Part shown: piece after piece, positions 38,305 to 49,873 of the stretch
How positions within the stretch are numbered: position 1 is the first letter of the stretch
Layout of the letters: the number at the start of each line of letters is the position of its first letter
Source of the DNA: Dryomyza anilis
Taxonomy: Eukaryota > Arthropoda > Insecta > Diptera > Dryomyzidae
NCBI GenBank assembly: GCA_951804985.1
Contig: OX638133.1
Coordinates: 75,336,367 to 75,400,366 of the forward strand
Direction: 5' to 3'
DNA: 64,000 nt
The notes under the pieces: model-generated
Databases searched by the model: none
What the model was told of the DNA's origin: nothing
Seen by the model: only the letters and a program-made list of their open reading frames with translations
Made by a program: the position numbers and the translations under genes

Positions 38305-38565
38305 ATACTTTTAGTAATACTTTTAATAATAATTTTAGTAATACTTTTATTGATACTTTTAGTTATACTTTTTGTAATACTTTTAGTAGTACTTTTGGTA
38401 ATACTTTTAGTAATACTTTTAGTAATACTTTTAGTAATACTTTTAGTAATACTTTTAGTAATACTTTAAGTAATACTTTTTGTAATACTTTTTAGTAATA
38501 CTTTTGGTAATACTTTGAGTAATACTTTTAGTAATACTTTTGGTAATACATTTTTTTAATAATTT
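38300..38565. repeat. 12-bp minisatellite (TAATACTTTTAG)n, right block
   Basis: About 22 units continuing the array of 37565-37741. The most regular part is 38395-38470. Variants replace the fourth T-run or add a T. Confidence 0.9.
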
Positions 38566-39150
38566 CTACAGTATTTATAGTAATACATTACAAAATATAA
38601 CTATTACATTAAGCACAATATAAATATTTTATAAATATTTCAATTATTTTTATATTAACTTTTGAGAGTAACTTTCATTGGGTCACGTTCTAGGCCACGC
38701 GTACAGTTGTTTGATGTGAATTCATTTGACAATTCAAATTTGCTAATGTAACTACCGACTTGGCACCCAAACGGCCTAAACGTGTAAACATGTCATTACA
38801 GGCAAAATAAAAAAACAAAACCCTGCCTAATCAATTTTAATATGCATATTAAGTGTTTTGTTCCCCGCAAACAGATGGCGCTATATATGCTAATAACAAT
38901 ATTAATTTGATTTTATGCATTTTTAAACGTAAACATGCCATTATATTAGTGTTCAATTAATTTATACACATTTAATTATTGCATTAATAGCATATTAATT
39001 TGTTGTCGAAATATGTTTTTGTTGGATTTATATATATATATTATAGTAATGTTTTATTTTGTTAGCTATATTTGACTTTATTTTTATTACACCAAAATAA
39101 AAAATAAATTTAATTAATAACATTTCCTTTCATTTCTTGTATCTTTTAAG
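38566..39150. other. Intron sequence upstream of the first recognised Ig exon
   Basis: No repeat or exon is seen apart from a CTCF-like half site at 38872. The polypyrimidine/acceptor region TTCCTTTCATTTCTTGTATC-TTTTAAG is at 39124-39150. Confidence 0.5.
38872..38882 (+). promoter_or_regulatory. Partial CTCF-like motif
   Basis: CAGATGGCGCT fits the YAGRKGGCR part of the CTCF core. The preceding CCAS half is not matched. Confidence 0.35.
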
Positions 39151-39286
39151 GTCCTCTATCCGAGGTACAAACGGCCGTCGGTCTTGAAGTTGCCCTGCCG
39201 TGTGATTTAATGCCTGGCACTATGGTTGCGGACAAGGTGCAGCTGGTCATTTGGTATAAGCAGGGAAATGTGAAGCCTATTTACAC
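39151..39286 (+). CDS. Sidestep-family Ig protein, internal exon (first half of Ig domain 1)
   Basis: An internal coding exon of a cell-surface immunoglobulin-superfamily protein. It is preceded by a pyrimidine-rich stretch ending TTTTAAG and followed by the strong donor GTAAGT. The open frame starts with the last two bases of a split codon, so the upstream intron is phase 1. It encodes 44 whole codons and ends with two bases (phase 2). The peptide contains the B-strand cysteine in VALPCDL and the C-strand tryptophan in VIWYKQG, the expected first half of a V-type Ig fold. Codon use is mixed and GC is visibly higher than the surrounding AT-rich DNA. The upstream exon with the signal peptide was not found. 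Family assignment rests on the joined three-exon peptide. Known Sidestep proteins are transmembrane ligands of Beat receptors in motor-axon guidance; the particular paralogue cannot be decided here. Confidence 0.88.
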
Positions 39287-42117
39287 GTAAGTATTGACAT
39301 AGATAGAAAATGTCATAAAAAGCAAACTTTACAGTTTCAACACAGCCAAAAAAAACCCACAGAAAAAATAAGTTTACATCAAAAGGAAGCAAGTGTCATA
39401 AAAACGAACTTCCTGTCATTAAATACGAAATAAAAGCGCAGTTTTTGGGAAAAATGTGTCTCGTTTTCAAACGGAAAAAGTGTCTACCATTTTAGAAATA
39501 TTTTTTTTTTAAACGACAAGTGTTTTTATGTTTTACCTAAAAATAATTTAAATTTTTACACAAACGTTACATTTTAAAGCCTATAAAGTACATGTATTAA
39601 TTTAAATTTTTATTTTCTTTAAATACGTAAAAATTTTCTACAGAATATAAAATCTACATACTCAATATGCTGTCATTCTTGACGCGCCGTTGTCACGTGT
39701 CCGCGCCTATGATCGTTCCCCACCTCATCTTTTCGAATATCTATCCCAAACTCATGTCTTGTATAAAACAAGTCAAATGTGATTTGATTAAAAATTCCAA
39801 CATGTTGCACGTAGAGCATACAAGAACAAGCACACATGCCCAAGGCAAAAATTTGTATTATTTCCATAAGAGAACAACACATATTGATTGTTCGGAATTT
39901 CAACCCAAAATTTAACCTATGCCGAGCAGAGTCAAATGTATTTGATACATATGACATCTTTAAGGAATTTACTAATAACATGTTTATTGTGCCGTCACAT
40001 AACAAAGGAAAACAATTATAGAATTTTAGTATTGGTTGTTTTGTAACAGGCGAAAATGATTTAGCACTTTTCTGACAAAATCTGTGCTGTGTGACAGCAA
40101 TGCTTTGGATTTTTAATACAATTTATATGGTTTATGTGACCCTGCAGTTTAACCCTTTTATTTGAATTTTATAATACTATTAAACTTTTGACTTTATACT
40201 GTAAAACTGCTTCACCCGCATAAAATTTCAGTTTTTAATGCATTTCTCTACACTCAATTAACTTGGTAATCGTTAAATATTTTTGAAATACATTTTTTTG
40301 AGCCCATTACTCGTTTTCTATATAGAGTGGATGCTTGCTTTAATTAGTTTGGCTCGCTTTTCCAATGCTGCCTGCTGAGTTTATAGAGCCGGAATTCTAT
40401 TTTGAAATTCTTTATGGTAAATCCATTAAAATGTACATCCATCATTTGCATATATATTTCATGTCTACTTGTGCAATATAACAAATTATTCAATTACTAC
40501 ACTAGGGCGCTATCAATAGCATGATATATGATCTATTTTTGAGTGTCAGACAAATTGTATTTGATGGGCATATGATTTGTGGGTTAGGTTTTAAATTTTT
40601 TTTTTTATTATTAGTTTTTGAAATTATTGAGTAATAGTTAAATCATTTTCATGGCATATTTTATATACGATAGAATGCACTTTGGTATTTAAGAAATTTC
40701 CAAAAAAAAAAACCTTTATTTCTATAAGTCATTCTTCACTTAATATTGGCATTTAAAATACTTTCCTTAAACTTCAAGTATTTGCAAAATCTTGTATACC
40801 CATTGAAGTTCATTGCACCAATCTGCAAAAAACAGAATCTCAAATTATTTTCTCAAATAGCATCCAACCCTTTCGTTAATTCCGCATTACAACCCACTAC
40901 AACTACCCATCAACGGTATTGCAAATAAATGTTTCCCTTTTCCGATTGATGTCAATAAATAAAACATTACCCAACATTGCTAGCGGTCTCACTGTAAAAA
41001 CCACAAATCAAACGACTGTCCTTACATAGAACCGCAAAAAAAATAGCAAAGATCTAAAAATGCATTTAAAGCACGAGTAATTTTAACCAAAAGGCATAGA
41101 AAAGTAAATACATGTTTGGAAAGGGTTGGACAAAAAAAAAACAAATACCAAAATTGCCGAATTTCGTTTGAAGATAAAAATCATTGCGCCAATTCAAACT
41201 AAAGCAGAAAAAAACAAAAAATTGTCTTCGATATAGCGAATCAAAAAAAAAAAATCCATCGCACATTTATTTTAGCTACGTTTATTTATTGATTTTGGTC
41301 GTTTTTATATGCGAAAAAGGCAAACCTTTATTTGTATTGTATTTGTGATAAAATTTAGACAAAAGTCTATAAATATAAAATGACATTTTTATGCCGGTTA
41401 CATGTTGGGGGCAGCATGTAGTGGTGAATTGTAGAAATTGTATGTAAAAAGTATCCTGTGAACGCTTTAAACTTAAGTTTACAAAATTAATTACTTTATT
41501 TTCTATTAGATATATATTTGAGTACATTGCTTATAGTTTTCAACAATAACATGTTTAGTTCAAGTACAAATTAAATCTAGACAAAATATCTTAGGCTCAA
41601 AACAGTTCAGCTATTGTTTTAATATAAATAAAGATATTTTCTATTTTTAGAAATGTCCCTTTTTATTTCTGTACATTCACTGACGCGCTTTGACTGTTTT
41701 TTCCGTAGTTAAATCTTACATTTGAGGGACATCAAGGTTGTTTTGTCACAATGACCTAGCTACTTCTTTAATGTATTTCTTTTTTTTTCCTTTATGTAAC
41801 ATTTGTGAATGTGCAAACTGACGTCAAATATTGACATAGGTTTTCTTAAGGATATAAGGATACTATTGATTTTGTATTTAAATAATTGAATATGTACAGT
41901 AAAAGAAACTTATTTGATTTGTGCTCAATATAAAAATCAAACTCATATAACTTTTAATGAAACAAAATCAATTATTAAATTATTTCTTCAACATTTGCTT
42001 TATATATCAGTAGATTTAAATGTAGTTTAAAGTTTTATTAATTTTATAAATGACCAGGTAAATTTTTGTTTCGAATAAAGTGTTTGTGTATTAACTGGCA
42101 CTACTATTTAACCTGTC

Positions 42118-42272
42118 CTTCTTACTAGACTGTACCCTAGGAGATATTGTGCTAGGGTAATGATAGGGAATTGATCATTTTATTTGTATCTTATTAAAAC
42201 ACGATCACTTTCATGACTAACATGATCAGCTCATGGTAATATATTTACTAATAGGGTACATTTCTACTAGGG
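42118..42272. mobile_element. Decayed MITE related to the 59324 element
   Basis: Contains TACCCTAGGAGATATTG on the left, an ATGATC-rich interior (CATGATCAGCTCATGG), and TTTCTACTAGGGT on the right. These match the termini and interior style of the 428-base MITE at 59324-59751. Strongly diverged. Confidence 0.5.
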
Positions 42273-42585
42273 TCGTCGATAATTTTATTTTTAAATTATA
42301 TCAATGCTGGATTTTTGTAGAAAATTAAGTAAAATAGCAAATTATAGAACATTTTCCAAAATATGTTGTATACTGGCTGCATAAAGGATTGAGAAAAAAG
42401 CAAAATAGCTATTTCCAGAACCTATTCCAAAATATGTTGCATTTAGGATAGAAATATTATTTGTGACCAATACCTAAAAACAGAATAGATAAAAATTTAC
42501 TTGGATTAAAAATGTTTAAGGATACGCGTACGATACACCATATTTCAATCGATATTCGTTTTCTTCAGGGAACCAAGTTTGAAAC

Positions 42586-43563
42586 CAAGGATTGAAACCG
42601 TAACCGAAACCGAAACCGATATCCGTTTAAAACCGTTTCATTTTTAAAACCGAAACCGTAACCGAAACCGTTATACGTAAAACAAAAATAAACCGATATC
42701 CAAAACCGATATAAACGGTTTCGGTTTTATACCGGTTTAAAACGGTTTTTAAAAAAGTACCTATAAATAGAAACAGAAAAACATATTTTTTTATATATAG
42801 AAGATTATAAGTAAAATGTCATTTAATAAAATTTTGAGTTCCCAACATTTTTTAAGGCTAAAGAATATAAGCATCTTAAAACGAGTTGGGAAAGTTAGGT
42901 CACATGGGTAAGTTCGGTCATATGGGGCGGACTTTTATAGTCGGTCGGGCCCGACTATGGAATACCCTACACCATTAGTGGGATATTTAATTGTATATCT
43001 TAATTTTAAAGTTTTTAATTATACTGAACCTCCCCACCCTCAGAATATTATTCACATATCAGAAATTTACATCTTATATCCCCATAATTTAAAAATTGAT
43101 ATAAAAGTATAAAAAACGAATACAAAAAATTAGAAAAATGTAAATGGGCGGACCACTTCTATATTCAAAAATTTTGTAAGGATAATATTTCATAGATTTG
43201 ATTTTAATAATTTACGGTTCCAATTTCCACTATGAAAACCCGGGAAATAATGAAAAAAATAAGTGGGCGGATCACGCCCATTTTAGGACCACATATTTTA
43301 AGGTGAATTCTAACAATACGTTTTAAACTTTATAACTATACCTTGAATACTTTTCGAGTTATTAGTTCCGAAAGAGTTATATAAAAGTGACTTGTATGGG
43401 AGGTGGGCGTGTCCGTTGACCGATTTGGCTCATTTTCAAACTCAGTTCCTACTTTTGGCTAAAATATATTGAGACGAAATTTCATCGCATTCTGATCAGT
43501 ATTTCTCAAGTTATTCTGTATTCGGACAGCAAGACAGCAAGACAGCAAGACAGCAAGACAGAA

Positions 43564-43607
<44 letters not shown>

Positions 43608-45154
43608 GGACATGGCTAAACGGACTCGGGTAGTGATGCTGATCAAGAATATATATACTTTTTCATACCGTACACGCCTCCTAAGGGGCGTTACAATATA
43701 TGCACAAAGTTAATATACCCTGTACCTCATAGGTGTAGGGTATAAAAAAGCACTTTTGAAGCACTTTTGTAGCGGTAAATAGCTTCAAAAGTGCTTCAAA
43801 AGTCGCTTCAATAAGATAAAATAGTCAAAACAATGTTTTTTTTCGCTTTTCTTCGCTACGCTAGTTCGTACATCGATTGTGCATATGCACATTATTGTTT
43901 TTGTTTTATTTTTATACATAGTTTTTTTGTTAATTGTAAAATCATGAAGTATACTTAAGTCAAGTTCTATGTGCATTATTTTATTCAACTTATAAAACAA
44001 AAAAAATAATAATATGTGAACATTTTCATAGTGTACCTCATTTAGCTTATATATTGCTTTTTGTGTTTTTCTTTTTTTCACAAATCCGCTGATTCGTATG
44101 AAAGTGCAAGAACAATAGAAATGCAAATAAAGCAGCATGACAATATAGCAGCATCCAAGCTTTTGATAGAATTTTTGGCGGGAAATTGTTTGTACCACAA
44201 AGGAAACTCGTTGTTGTTGCCAACTACATAGCTGTACTAGATACATACATGAAGTGTGGTGTCATGCGACTGTCTGCTGTCATTCGTCTGTCCGTTGCCA
44301 TGCGGCTGTCTGTTGTCATGCGTCTGTTTGTTGCCATCAATGATACCGGATAGCAACAAAGAGTTGTCGTTGTGAAAGTGTGTATATACGAATCGTAATT
44401 CGTTATTGTTGTATTCCCTTCTTTCTGTTAGTGTTCGCTTTGTAGCGTTTGCCTTTGAGTTTGTGTTCGCAAAAAAAAAAATGTTACCCTGAAAGATATT
44501 ATTTGTGTTCTCTTTACATACGGTGCGTGTAGCATACGGATTTTTTTTAATCACTGACGAAAACAGAAATATGCCTATACGAAATATTCCTTATATTTAT
44601 TATGAACAAGACCAAGAACAAGATTACCATTTCTTGCCTTGCTCTTGCAAATGATCATCACTATTTTACATATATTGCAGTTCACTGAATTGTTGAAATT
44701 TAATTACATTGGCTTTTATGGATGGAAAGTGTACAAAATTCTTCTTCTTTGCAATTCAGATCATATCATATGTCAAAAGTTGCTTTTCATTGGTTTGTGA
44801 TCACGAAATTTTAAATTAAAATTTTTCCTTGGCGTAATCAATTAAATAATTAATATAAGACACTATTTTCACTACAATAGCAACAAACATTGTTTAATTT
44901 TCGTTTTCCAATTTACCCCAATATCATAATTTGAACATAACTTAGAAACAATGTGAAATTATTGGAAAAATATGGAAAAAAGAAAATTTATACAAAAACC
45001 GAATTCAAAACCGAAACCGTAACATGTAACCGGTATACCGAAACCGTTTCGTTATAAAAACTTAAAACCGAAACCGAAACCGTAACCGAAACCGAAACGC
45101 GGAAAAAACCGAAACCGAAATCGAAACCGTTATTCGTTTAGGTTTTAATCCTGG
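42586..45154 (-). mobile_element. hAT-like non-autonomous element with CCGAAA-type subterminal repeats (copy C2)
   Basis: Boundaries CAAGGATTGAAACC (left) and CCAGGATTAAAACC (complement of right end) are flanked by a perfect 8-base duplication TTTGAAAC (42578-42585, 45155-45162). Both ends carry long runs of AAACCGAAACCGTAACCG. It is inverted relative to copy C1. A type B mini-me element interrupts it at 42880-43745. The segment 43746-44990 has no counterpart in C1. It holds two reverse frames (153 and 105 codons) without recognisable domains, and a degenerate 24-base repeat CTGTCTGYTGTCATGCGTCTG-type at about 44263-44340. It may be remains of the parent element's coding part or another insertion. 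Confidence 0.83.
42880..43745 (-). mobile_element. mini-me/DINE-1-like element, type B (copy B2), nested in C2
   Basis: Reverse-oriented, about 865 bases. It starts ACGAGTTGGGAAAGTTAGG, has the hairpin AGTCGGTCGGGCCCGACT, GGGCGGATCACGCCCA boxes, and (CAGA)n at about 43561-43612 preceded by four GACAGCAA units. The core GATGCTGATCAAGA follows, and it ends AGGTGTAGGGTATA. Very similar to the copy at 62104. Confidence 0.87.
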
Positions 45155-45162
45155 TTTGAAAC

Positions 45163-45324
45163 CCTATATTTCTGATTGTTCAATATCACAGAAAAAAATT
45201 ATCGATGTCAATATATCAACTGAATTAATTGCATTCATTAATCAATCCAGCAATGAAATTCACCAATTTAATAAAACCATTTGCTATTCTCCGTTATATA
45301 AGCAATTGCGTTCGTTAATGTTAT
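45163..45324. other. Intronic DNA right of C2
   Basis: A 71-codon frame beginning at 45156 overlaps the C2 boundary and runs into the adjacent repeat; not called as a gene. Confidence 0.4.
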
Positions 45325-45490
45325 TCTTCAAAATTCTTTTAAATTCTTTTAAATTTTTTATATTCTTTTAAATTCTTTTAAATTACTTTAAATTTTTTTC
45401 AATTCATTTAAATTCAATTAAATTCTTTTAAATTATTTTAAATTTGTTTTAATACTTTTTTAAAATTTCATTTAAATTCTTTGAAATTCT
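45325..45490. repeat. 10-bp tandem repeat (AAATTCTTTT)n
   Basis: About 15 units of AAATTCTTTT and its variants (AAATTATTTT, AAATTTTTTTC). Confidence 0.85.
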
Positions 45491-47099
45491 TAAAAAAATG
45501 TAAGAGTAAAAAAGGCATTTCCTTGAATTTTCCTAAAAACACAAATACACTTTAACTTTAATCACTTCAAAAACCATCAAAAACGCTTTATTCTTAATAT
45601 TTCTGTCATTAGTTTTCTTCACTTGTACGATATGTGTTTTTTATCTATCTCTTATTAAATACTTTATGTCAAGATATCGATTAAATAAAACAAATTGAGT
45701 GCGACAACGTATAAAATGTGAAAACGTGTTGCGTTTCATTAACTTTTGTTCCTCAAACGACACAACATACGTATACAACGCGCACAAGAGTGGCAATAAA
45801 AGTTTTATTTTTAATTAGAAGTTTTACGACATTTCTGAAATTGTTGACAAAATGTTTATTTTACATATGCGCACTATAAAGGCGCGTTAAGTGCAATATA
45901 CACGTCAATGTAAAGTAAATCCAAATGAAATATTGTCTAAATTAATAGGATACAGACCGGACGAAACAGGTAGCACTGCCGCAGCACTGTAAAAAAAAAA
46001 CTATAAATTTTATGTTTTATTAATGTAAAGACATAAAACACTGACTGAGTTTATTTATTTTTTATTTTTAAATTTTACGATTTTATATTAATTCTTTCAA
46101 ATCTAAGACTCTAAGATCTAAGTTTTTTTGATACTATCCTCACTTTACATTAGTTAAATACACTCAAAGTCAGTAGTTTGCTATTAATAGCGAACTCTGA
46201 TTGCTAAATTTTAGCAAACTTTATCTGTTGATTACAAGATCCTTTTATTTGACATAGCGAATAGCGAACTAGTATTCGCGAGAATGGATCGTGTCCCTGC
46301 TAAGCATATCGCTAGTGTGGCGAAAATGCACTAGATGGCGTCATAGTCACAAGATATTTTTGAAAGCTGCAGAAAATGCGTCTATAATTCGTAGACAATC
46401 TTTTTAAAAACAATTAATTTAAAACCAAAACTTTCTTTTTCTGTTTCATCAAAATTCTCTTTTCAGCAAATATTTTTGCTATCTATTTTAGCATTCTTTT
46501 TTTCTACTGTTACAGACTTTAAGTTTTGAGTGTACTCCAAATATAGACACTTTTTATCATAATTATAATGTAAAAATACAATAAATAGCAAACAACCAAC
46601 AATATTAATTACATTAAAGCACTTGTATGCGAAAGAAAACCAAACAGCAATTTCAAAAATATTTATATTGTAGGTTTTCTTTTTTTTTGTTGTTTTTTCT
46701 TTTTTGTATGTTTTCCATTTTATTATTATAATTTTCGAAATTAAACACCCCTCATCAAGGCGGCGCACAATTCAAGTTCAAGTGCTTAAATTACACAAAT
46801 TATATACCACTTTAAATAAACATTTTCTTTCATAGAATGTACAGAAAAAAAAAGTAAAATATGAAAATTAATGCAGCCTCGAACTTGAATTTGATATAAT
46901 AATGATGATGAAAAAACAGCATATTATTCAGTGGTCAAATGGGTGAATTTTGCAGAGAATTTAATTGTTTTATATAAAACAATACAGCCTATAAATGATG
47001 TAGGGATTATACAAGTTAAAAGGTTTATTAAATGCGTTTTTATTATATATGACTTGAGAAGAAGGGTAGTTTTGTGAGAAAGGTAGTTCCTAGGTATGC
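45491..47099. other. Intronic DNA, no exon seen
   Basis: AT-rich. A reverse 101-codon frame near 46463-46768 is lysine/isoleucine-rich without a domain. Only the CTCF-like site at 46328 stands out. Confidence 0.45.
46328..46340 (+). promoter_or_regulatory. CTCF-like motif, one mismatch
   Basis: GCACTAGATGGCG fits CCASYAGRKGGCR except for the first base. It lies in intron 1. Confidence 0.45.
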
Positions 47100-47146
47100 C
47101 GGAATTGTAAAAAAATTAGATAGATAATTTAGGAAACAAATTATGG

Positions 47147-47850
47147 GTATACCCTATCAGAAATTTACACAATGCAAAATAAGGAAATTATGAGATTTTC
47201 TTCGTGTAAATTCTATTAGAATCAATACGAATATTGACTTTTCAAACCCTTACCGTATTAGAAATATACCCTATTAGGGAGGACATGTTCATAAACATAT
47301 TAAGTTTGCCATGTAACTGGTCGGGTTATGGCAAGGTAAAAATACAATGATCAATTCCGGATCATTATTAGTATAATTTCTAGTGCAATCATGCTTATAA
47401 ATGTAGAATTAAAAGTTAATCCCTTCAACCTGAGACAATTTATTTGATTCTTATAACTAATATTCAATCGGACAATGATAGGAATCTTGTCAGAAAAATA
47501 CTTAATTTTTTTTGTTATTAAAAGGAACATTGTCCGAATATCTAAAATAATGCCATGTTTATGATCACGGTCCTGCCGAAATTTACACTACAATTAACGA
47601 GTTTCCCAAGTAGAAATTTAGCTTATTATTCTGGGTCGGACAATGAGAAGGTACAGGTATCATGATCACTTGCTGATAATGATCATAGAATTACATTTCT
47701 ATTAGAATTTTAGTAATTTTTTGTTTAGGCGGTGTTATTAGGACTATCTCTAGTAGAAATTGTACAAGCGTCATGTTCCCTATCATATCCTAACCATAAT
47801 TATATTTGACTTCAAAGATTGAATTTCTACTAGGAATTATACCGTTCTAT
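47147..47850. mobile_element. Decayed MITE cluster related to the 59324 element
   Basis: Several marks of that family recur: TACCCTATCAGAAATTTAC, ACCCTATTAGGGAGG, ATGATCACGGTCCTGCCGAAATT, CTAGTAGAAATTG and ATTTCTACTAGG. At least two overlapping degraded copies are likely, and boundaries are not defined. Confidence 0.45.
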
Positions 47851-48452
47851 GTGTGAGTGATAATTATATTCTGATCGTGTTTATTTTTACTGTGGTGAAT
47901 TTAGTTTCAAAATATAATTAATACACAACAATATTAATAGCATCTCGCCGTAGACGGAGGGAAAAAGTTCTAAAATCCAGAAAGAATCAAGAGGTATACG
48001 GAGTGATAAACAGCTAAACCGAAAAATTTTAAAAAATGATTTACTTTTTTTAAACCTACGATATTAATACTGAATTCAAGAATAATTCTACATAGTTACT
48101 TTTTTGACAACTAAGTAAGAAGGCAAATTCTTGATATTCAGATAACAAATTCTTGAATTTCAGTAGTAATTTATTGATATTAGTCAAATTCTACTATTTT
48201 TCATTCGAACCTAATTTTACTCGAGTTATATAATTTTATTTGCTTCCGTGTAACGTTTTGCTAAATATATTGTACAAAGAGACATATTGTATGTATTTAT
48301 ATCTTTAAGCAGTAAATTGATATATTGTTGTTTTAAAATTGAATTAAAAAATATTTCAAAATGTAAATAATATATTTTTTTATTTCTTGAATATTTAACA
48401 ATAGTTTAATCAAAATTTAATCATATTATTATTATTTTTTTTATCCTTTCAG
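47851..48452. other. 3' part of intron 1, no feature seen
   Basis: AT-rich, ending in the acceptor pyrimidine tract at about 48428-48452. Confidence 0.5.
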
Positions 48453-48661
48453 TTTCGATGCACGCGGTCGCCCCCTGCAGCAAGCCATACCATGGGCCGA
48501 TGAAAATGTTTTCAAGAATAAGGCACACTTCTATTACGACACAAATCCACCCGCGTTGCGCATCAAGAACATCCAGACGAATGATGCCGGCCTGTACAAA
48601 TGTCGCGTTGACTTTCATAAATCACCGACTAGAAACTGGCGGATTAATGTGACAGTCTTAG
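48453..48661 (+). CDS. Sidestep-family Ig protein, internal exon (second half of Ig domain 1)
   Basis: The acceptor TTATCCTTTCAG precedes this exon and the donor GTAGGT follows it. The first base completes the split threonine codon left by the exon ending at 39286, giving ...IYT-FDARGRPLQQA..., and the frame stays open for 69 codons before ending in phase 1. The peptide has the diagnostic F-strand motif NDAGLYKCRVDF (D-x-G-x-Y-x-C), which pairs with the cysteine of the previous exon. It continues into HKSPTRNWRINVTV, with an N-glycosylation sequon NVT. The combination of an FDARG-type motif, CRVDF and SPTRN is what I associate with Sidestep proteins rather than DPR or Beat. That is family knowledge from memory, not a search result. 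Confidence 0.92.
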
Positions 48662-49628
48662 GTAGGTTTTTCTTTGTTCAGTTTGTTATTGTTCAAAACA
48701 TGGTTTTTGTAACTGCTTTAAGGGATTTCAATTCAACTAACCCAATTTATTTAGCAACGTTTTAAGGGGTTCTTATGCCGGTATTATTGTACTAATCGTG
48801 ACTAATTTATTTCTTTTCTAATATGAAAGGATACGTTTATCATTTAAAAATGTTTCTTATTGAAATTTATAAAATGAATGAAGTTTTAAATTTGTATTAC
48901 AAATTTGTGTTTTTTTTCTTGTATATCCATTCTGATGCATGTTGTATCGATTTCTTAAATATCATATTTAGTGTAAATGAGTCCTAGATTTTCATGAATT
49001 AAAATGTTCTTTGTTCAAATTTTCTAGTAGACTTTTTCACTATTACGGTAGACAATATCATGTTAAGAACTAGTCGGATTATTACAACGAAATTATTCAA
49101 TGTTTAGTTCCCATTCATGGACTTGCAAATAACAAATAAAATAGTTTCTAATATCAAAATCCAAATTTTAACAAAAATAATATTAAAAATAGTTTGATTT
49201 TTAGTTTAGAAACAGAAAAACTATGTAATTCCAAATTAAAAGTGAATTCATAATATAGATTTACATATATACGTAATTTTATTTGAATATTACCCGAATT
49301 TTTGAAAATGTTATTGAATTACAACCCATGTTATCTACAATAATATAAATAATATATATTCTTTTTACACTTTTATTTTGGTACACATTACGTACATGCA
49401 CTTCTTTACGCTTTGGCGAACAATTCCGTTTCCTGTTCATTTTTCATTTCCGCTTCATGGCGGCATTTTACATTTCTTTTTTTTTTCTTTTATTTATCAC
49501 AACACGTTTTCTTTACTATTTTTTATTTTCTTTATTTTTTATTTTATTTTATAAATTTCTTGCCATTTTTTCACGCGCATTTATAGTGTATGTATTTCTG
49601 TTGTTGTACCCCATACTTTATTTTGCAG
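48662..49628 (+). other. Intron 2 of the Sidestep-family gene, phase 1
   Basis: A 967-base intron between the two Ig domains, GTAGGT to TTTGCAG. It is AT-rich and has an unusually long pyrimidine-rich run at about 49460-49620 before the acceptor. No repeat or extra exon was recognised. Confidence 0.85.
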
Positions 49629-49873
49629 TTCCGCCCACACAATTGACAATACTCGATCATCATGGCGGTGCGGTACGGGACCAAATGGCCGGTCCTTACT
49701 TGGAGGGCGATAGTATTAATCTGACGTGTTTGTCGAGTGGTGGCATACCGCCGCCGCGCGTCTCCTGGTGGAAGGAACACGCGCTGGTCGACGATTCGTT
49801 TCAAGTGTTGCCAGATGGTACTGTGCGCAATATATTGCATTTGAAGAATATTGCGAGGCGCGATTTGCTAACG
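49629..49873 (+). CDS. Sidestep-family Ig protein, internal exon (most of Ig domain 2)
   Basis: The acceptor TATTTTGCAG and donor GTGAGT delimit the exon. Two leading bases complete the valine codon begun at 48661, and 81 codons follow, ending in phase 0. The peptide begins VPPTQLTILD, the usual linker into Ig2. It has the B-strand cysteine in SINLTCLSSGG (sequon NLT), the C-strand tryptophans in VSWWKE, and an E-strand region LPDGTVRNILHLKNI ending ARRDLLT. The F-strand Y-x-C half of this domain is missing and must be on the next exon, which I did not find before 64000. High GC, a long open frame and exact phase agreement across three exons make this a real coding exon. A decayed copy would be expected to show stops or frameshifts, and none are seen. 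Confidence 0.92.

Larger units (their letters stand above)
39287..48452 (+). other. Intron 1 of the Sidestep-family gene, phase 2
   Basis: A 9.2 kb intron with GTAAGT at the donor and TTTCAG at the acceptor, interrupting Ig domain 1. It carries a hAT-like element (42586-45154) with a mini-me-type element inside, decayed MITE copies, an AAATTCTTTT repeat and a CTCF-like site at 46328-46340. The stretch 39300-42100 has no recognisable gene; 39660-39740 is a somewhat GC-richer patch containing a CACGTG E-box. Confidence 0.85.

Noticed and set aside
37582..38495. Open frames with NTFSNTF or KSITK repeats
   Set aside because: Translation of the 12-bp array and the tRNA-like head.
39673..40005. 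110-codon reverse frame in intron 1
   Set aside because: Overlaps forward frames of similar length, shows no domain, and sits inside an intron.
40500..40517. CACTAGGGCGCTATC as a fourth CTCF-like site
   Set aside because: Two bases short within the core spacing (AGGGCGC instead of AGRKGGCGC).
43526..43612. (GACAGCAA)n/(CAGA)n as a CRISPR-like or independent microsatellite locus
   Set aside because: No spacers; it is the internal (GTCY)n tract of a type B mini-me element.
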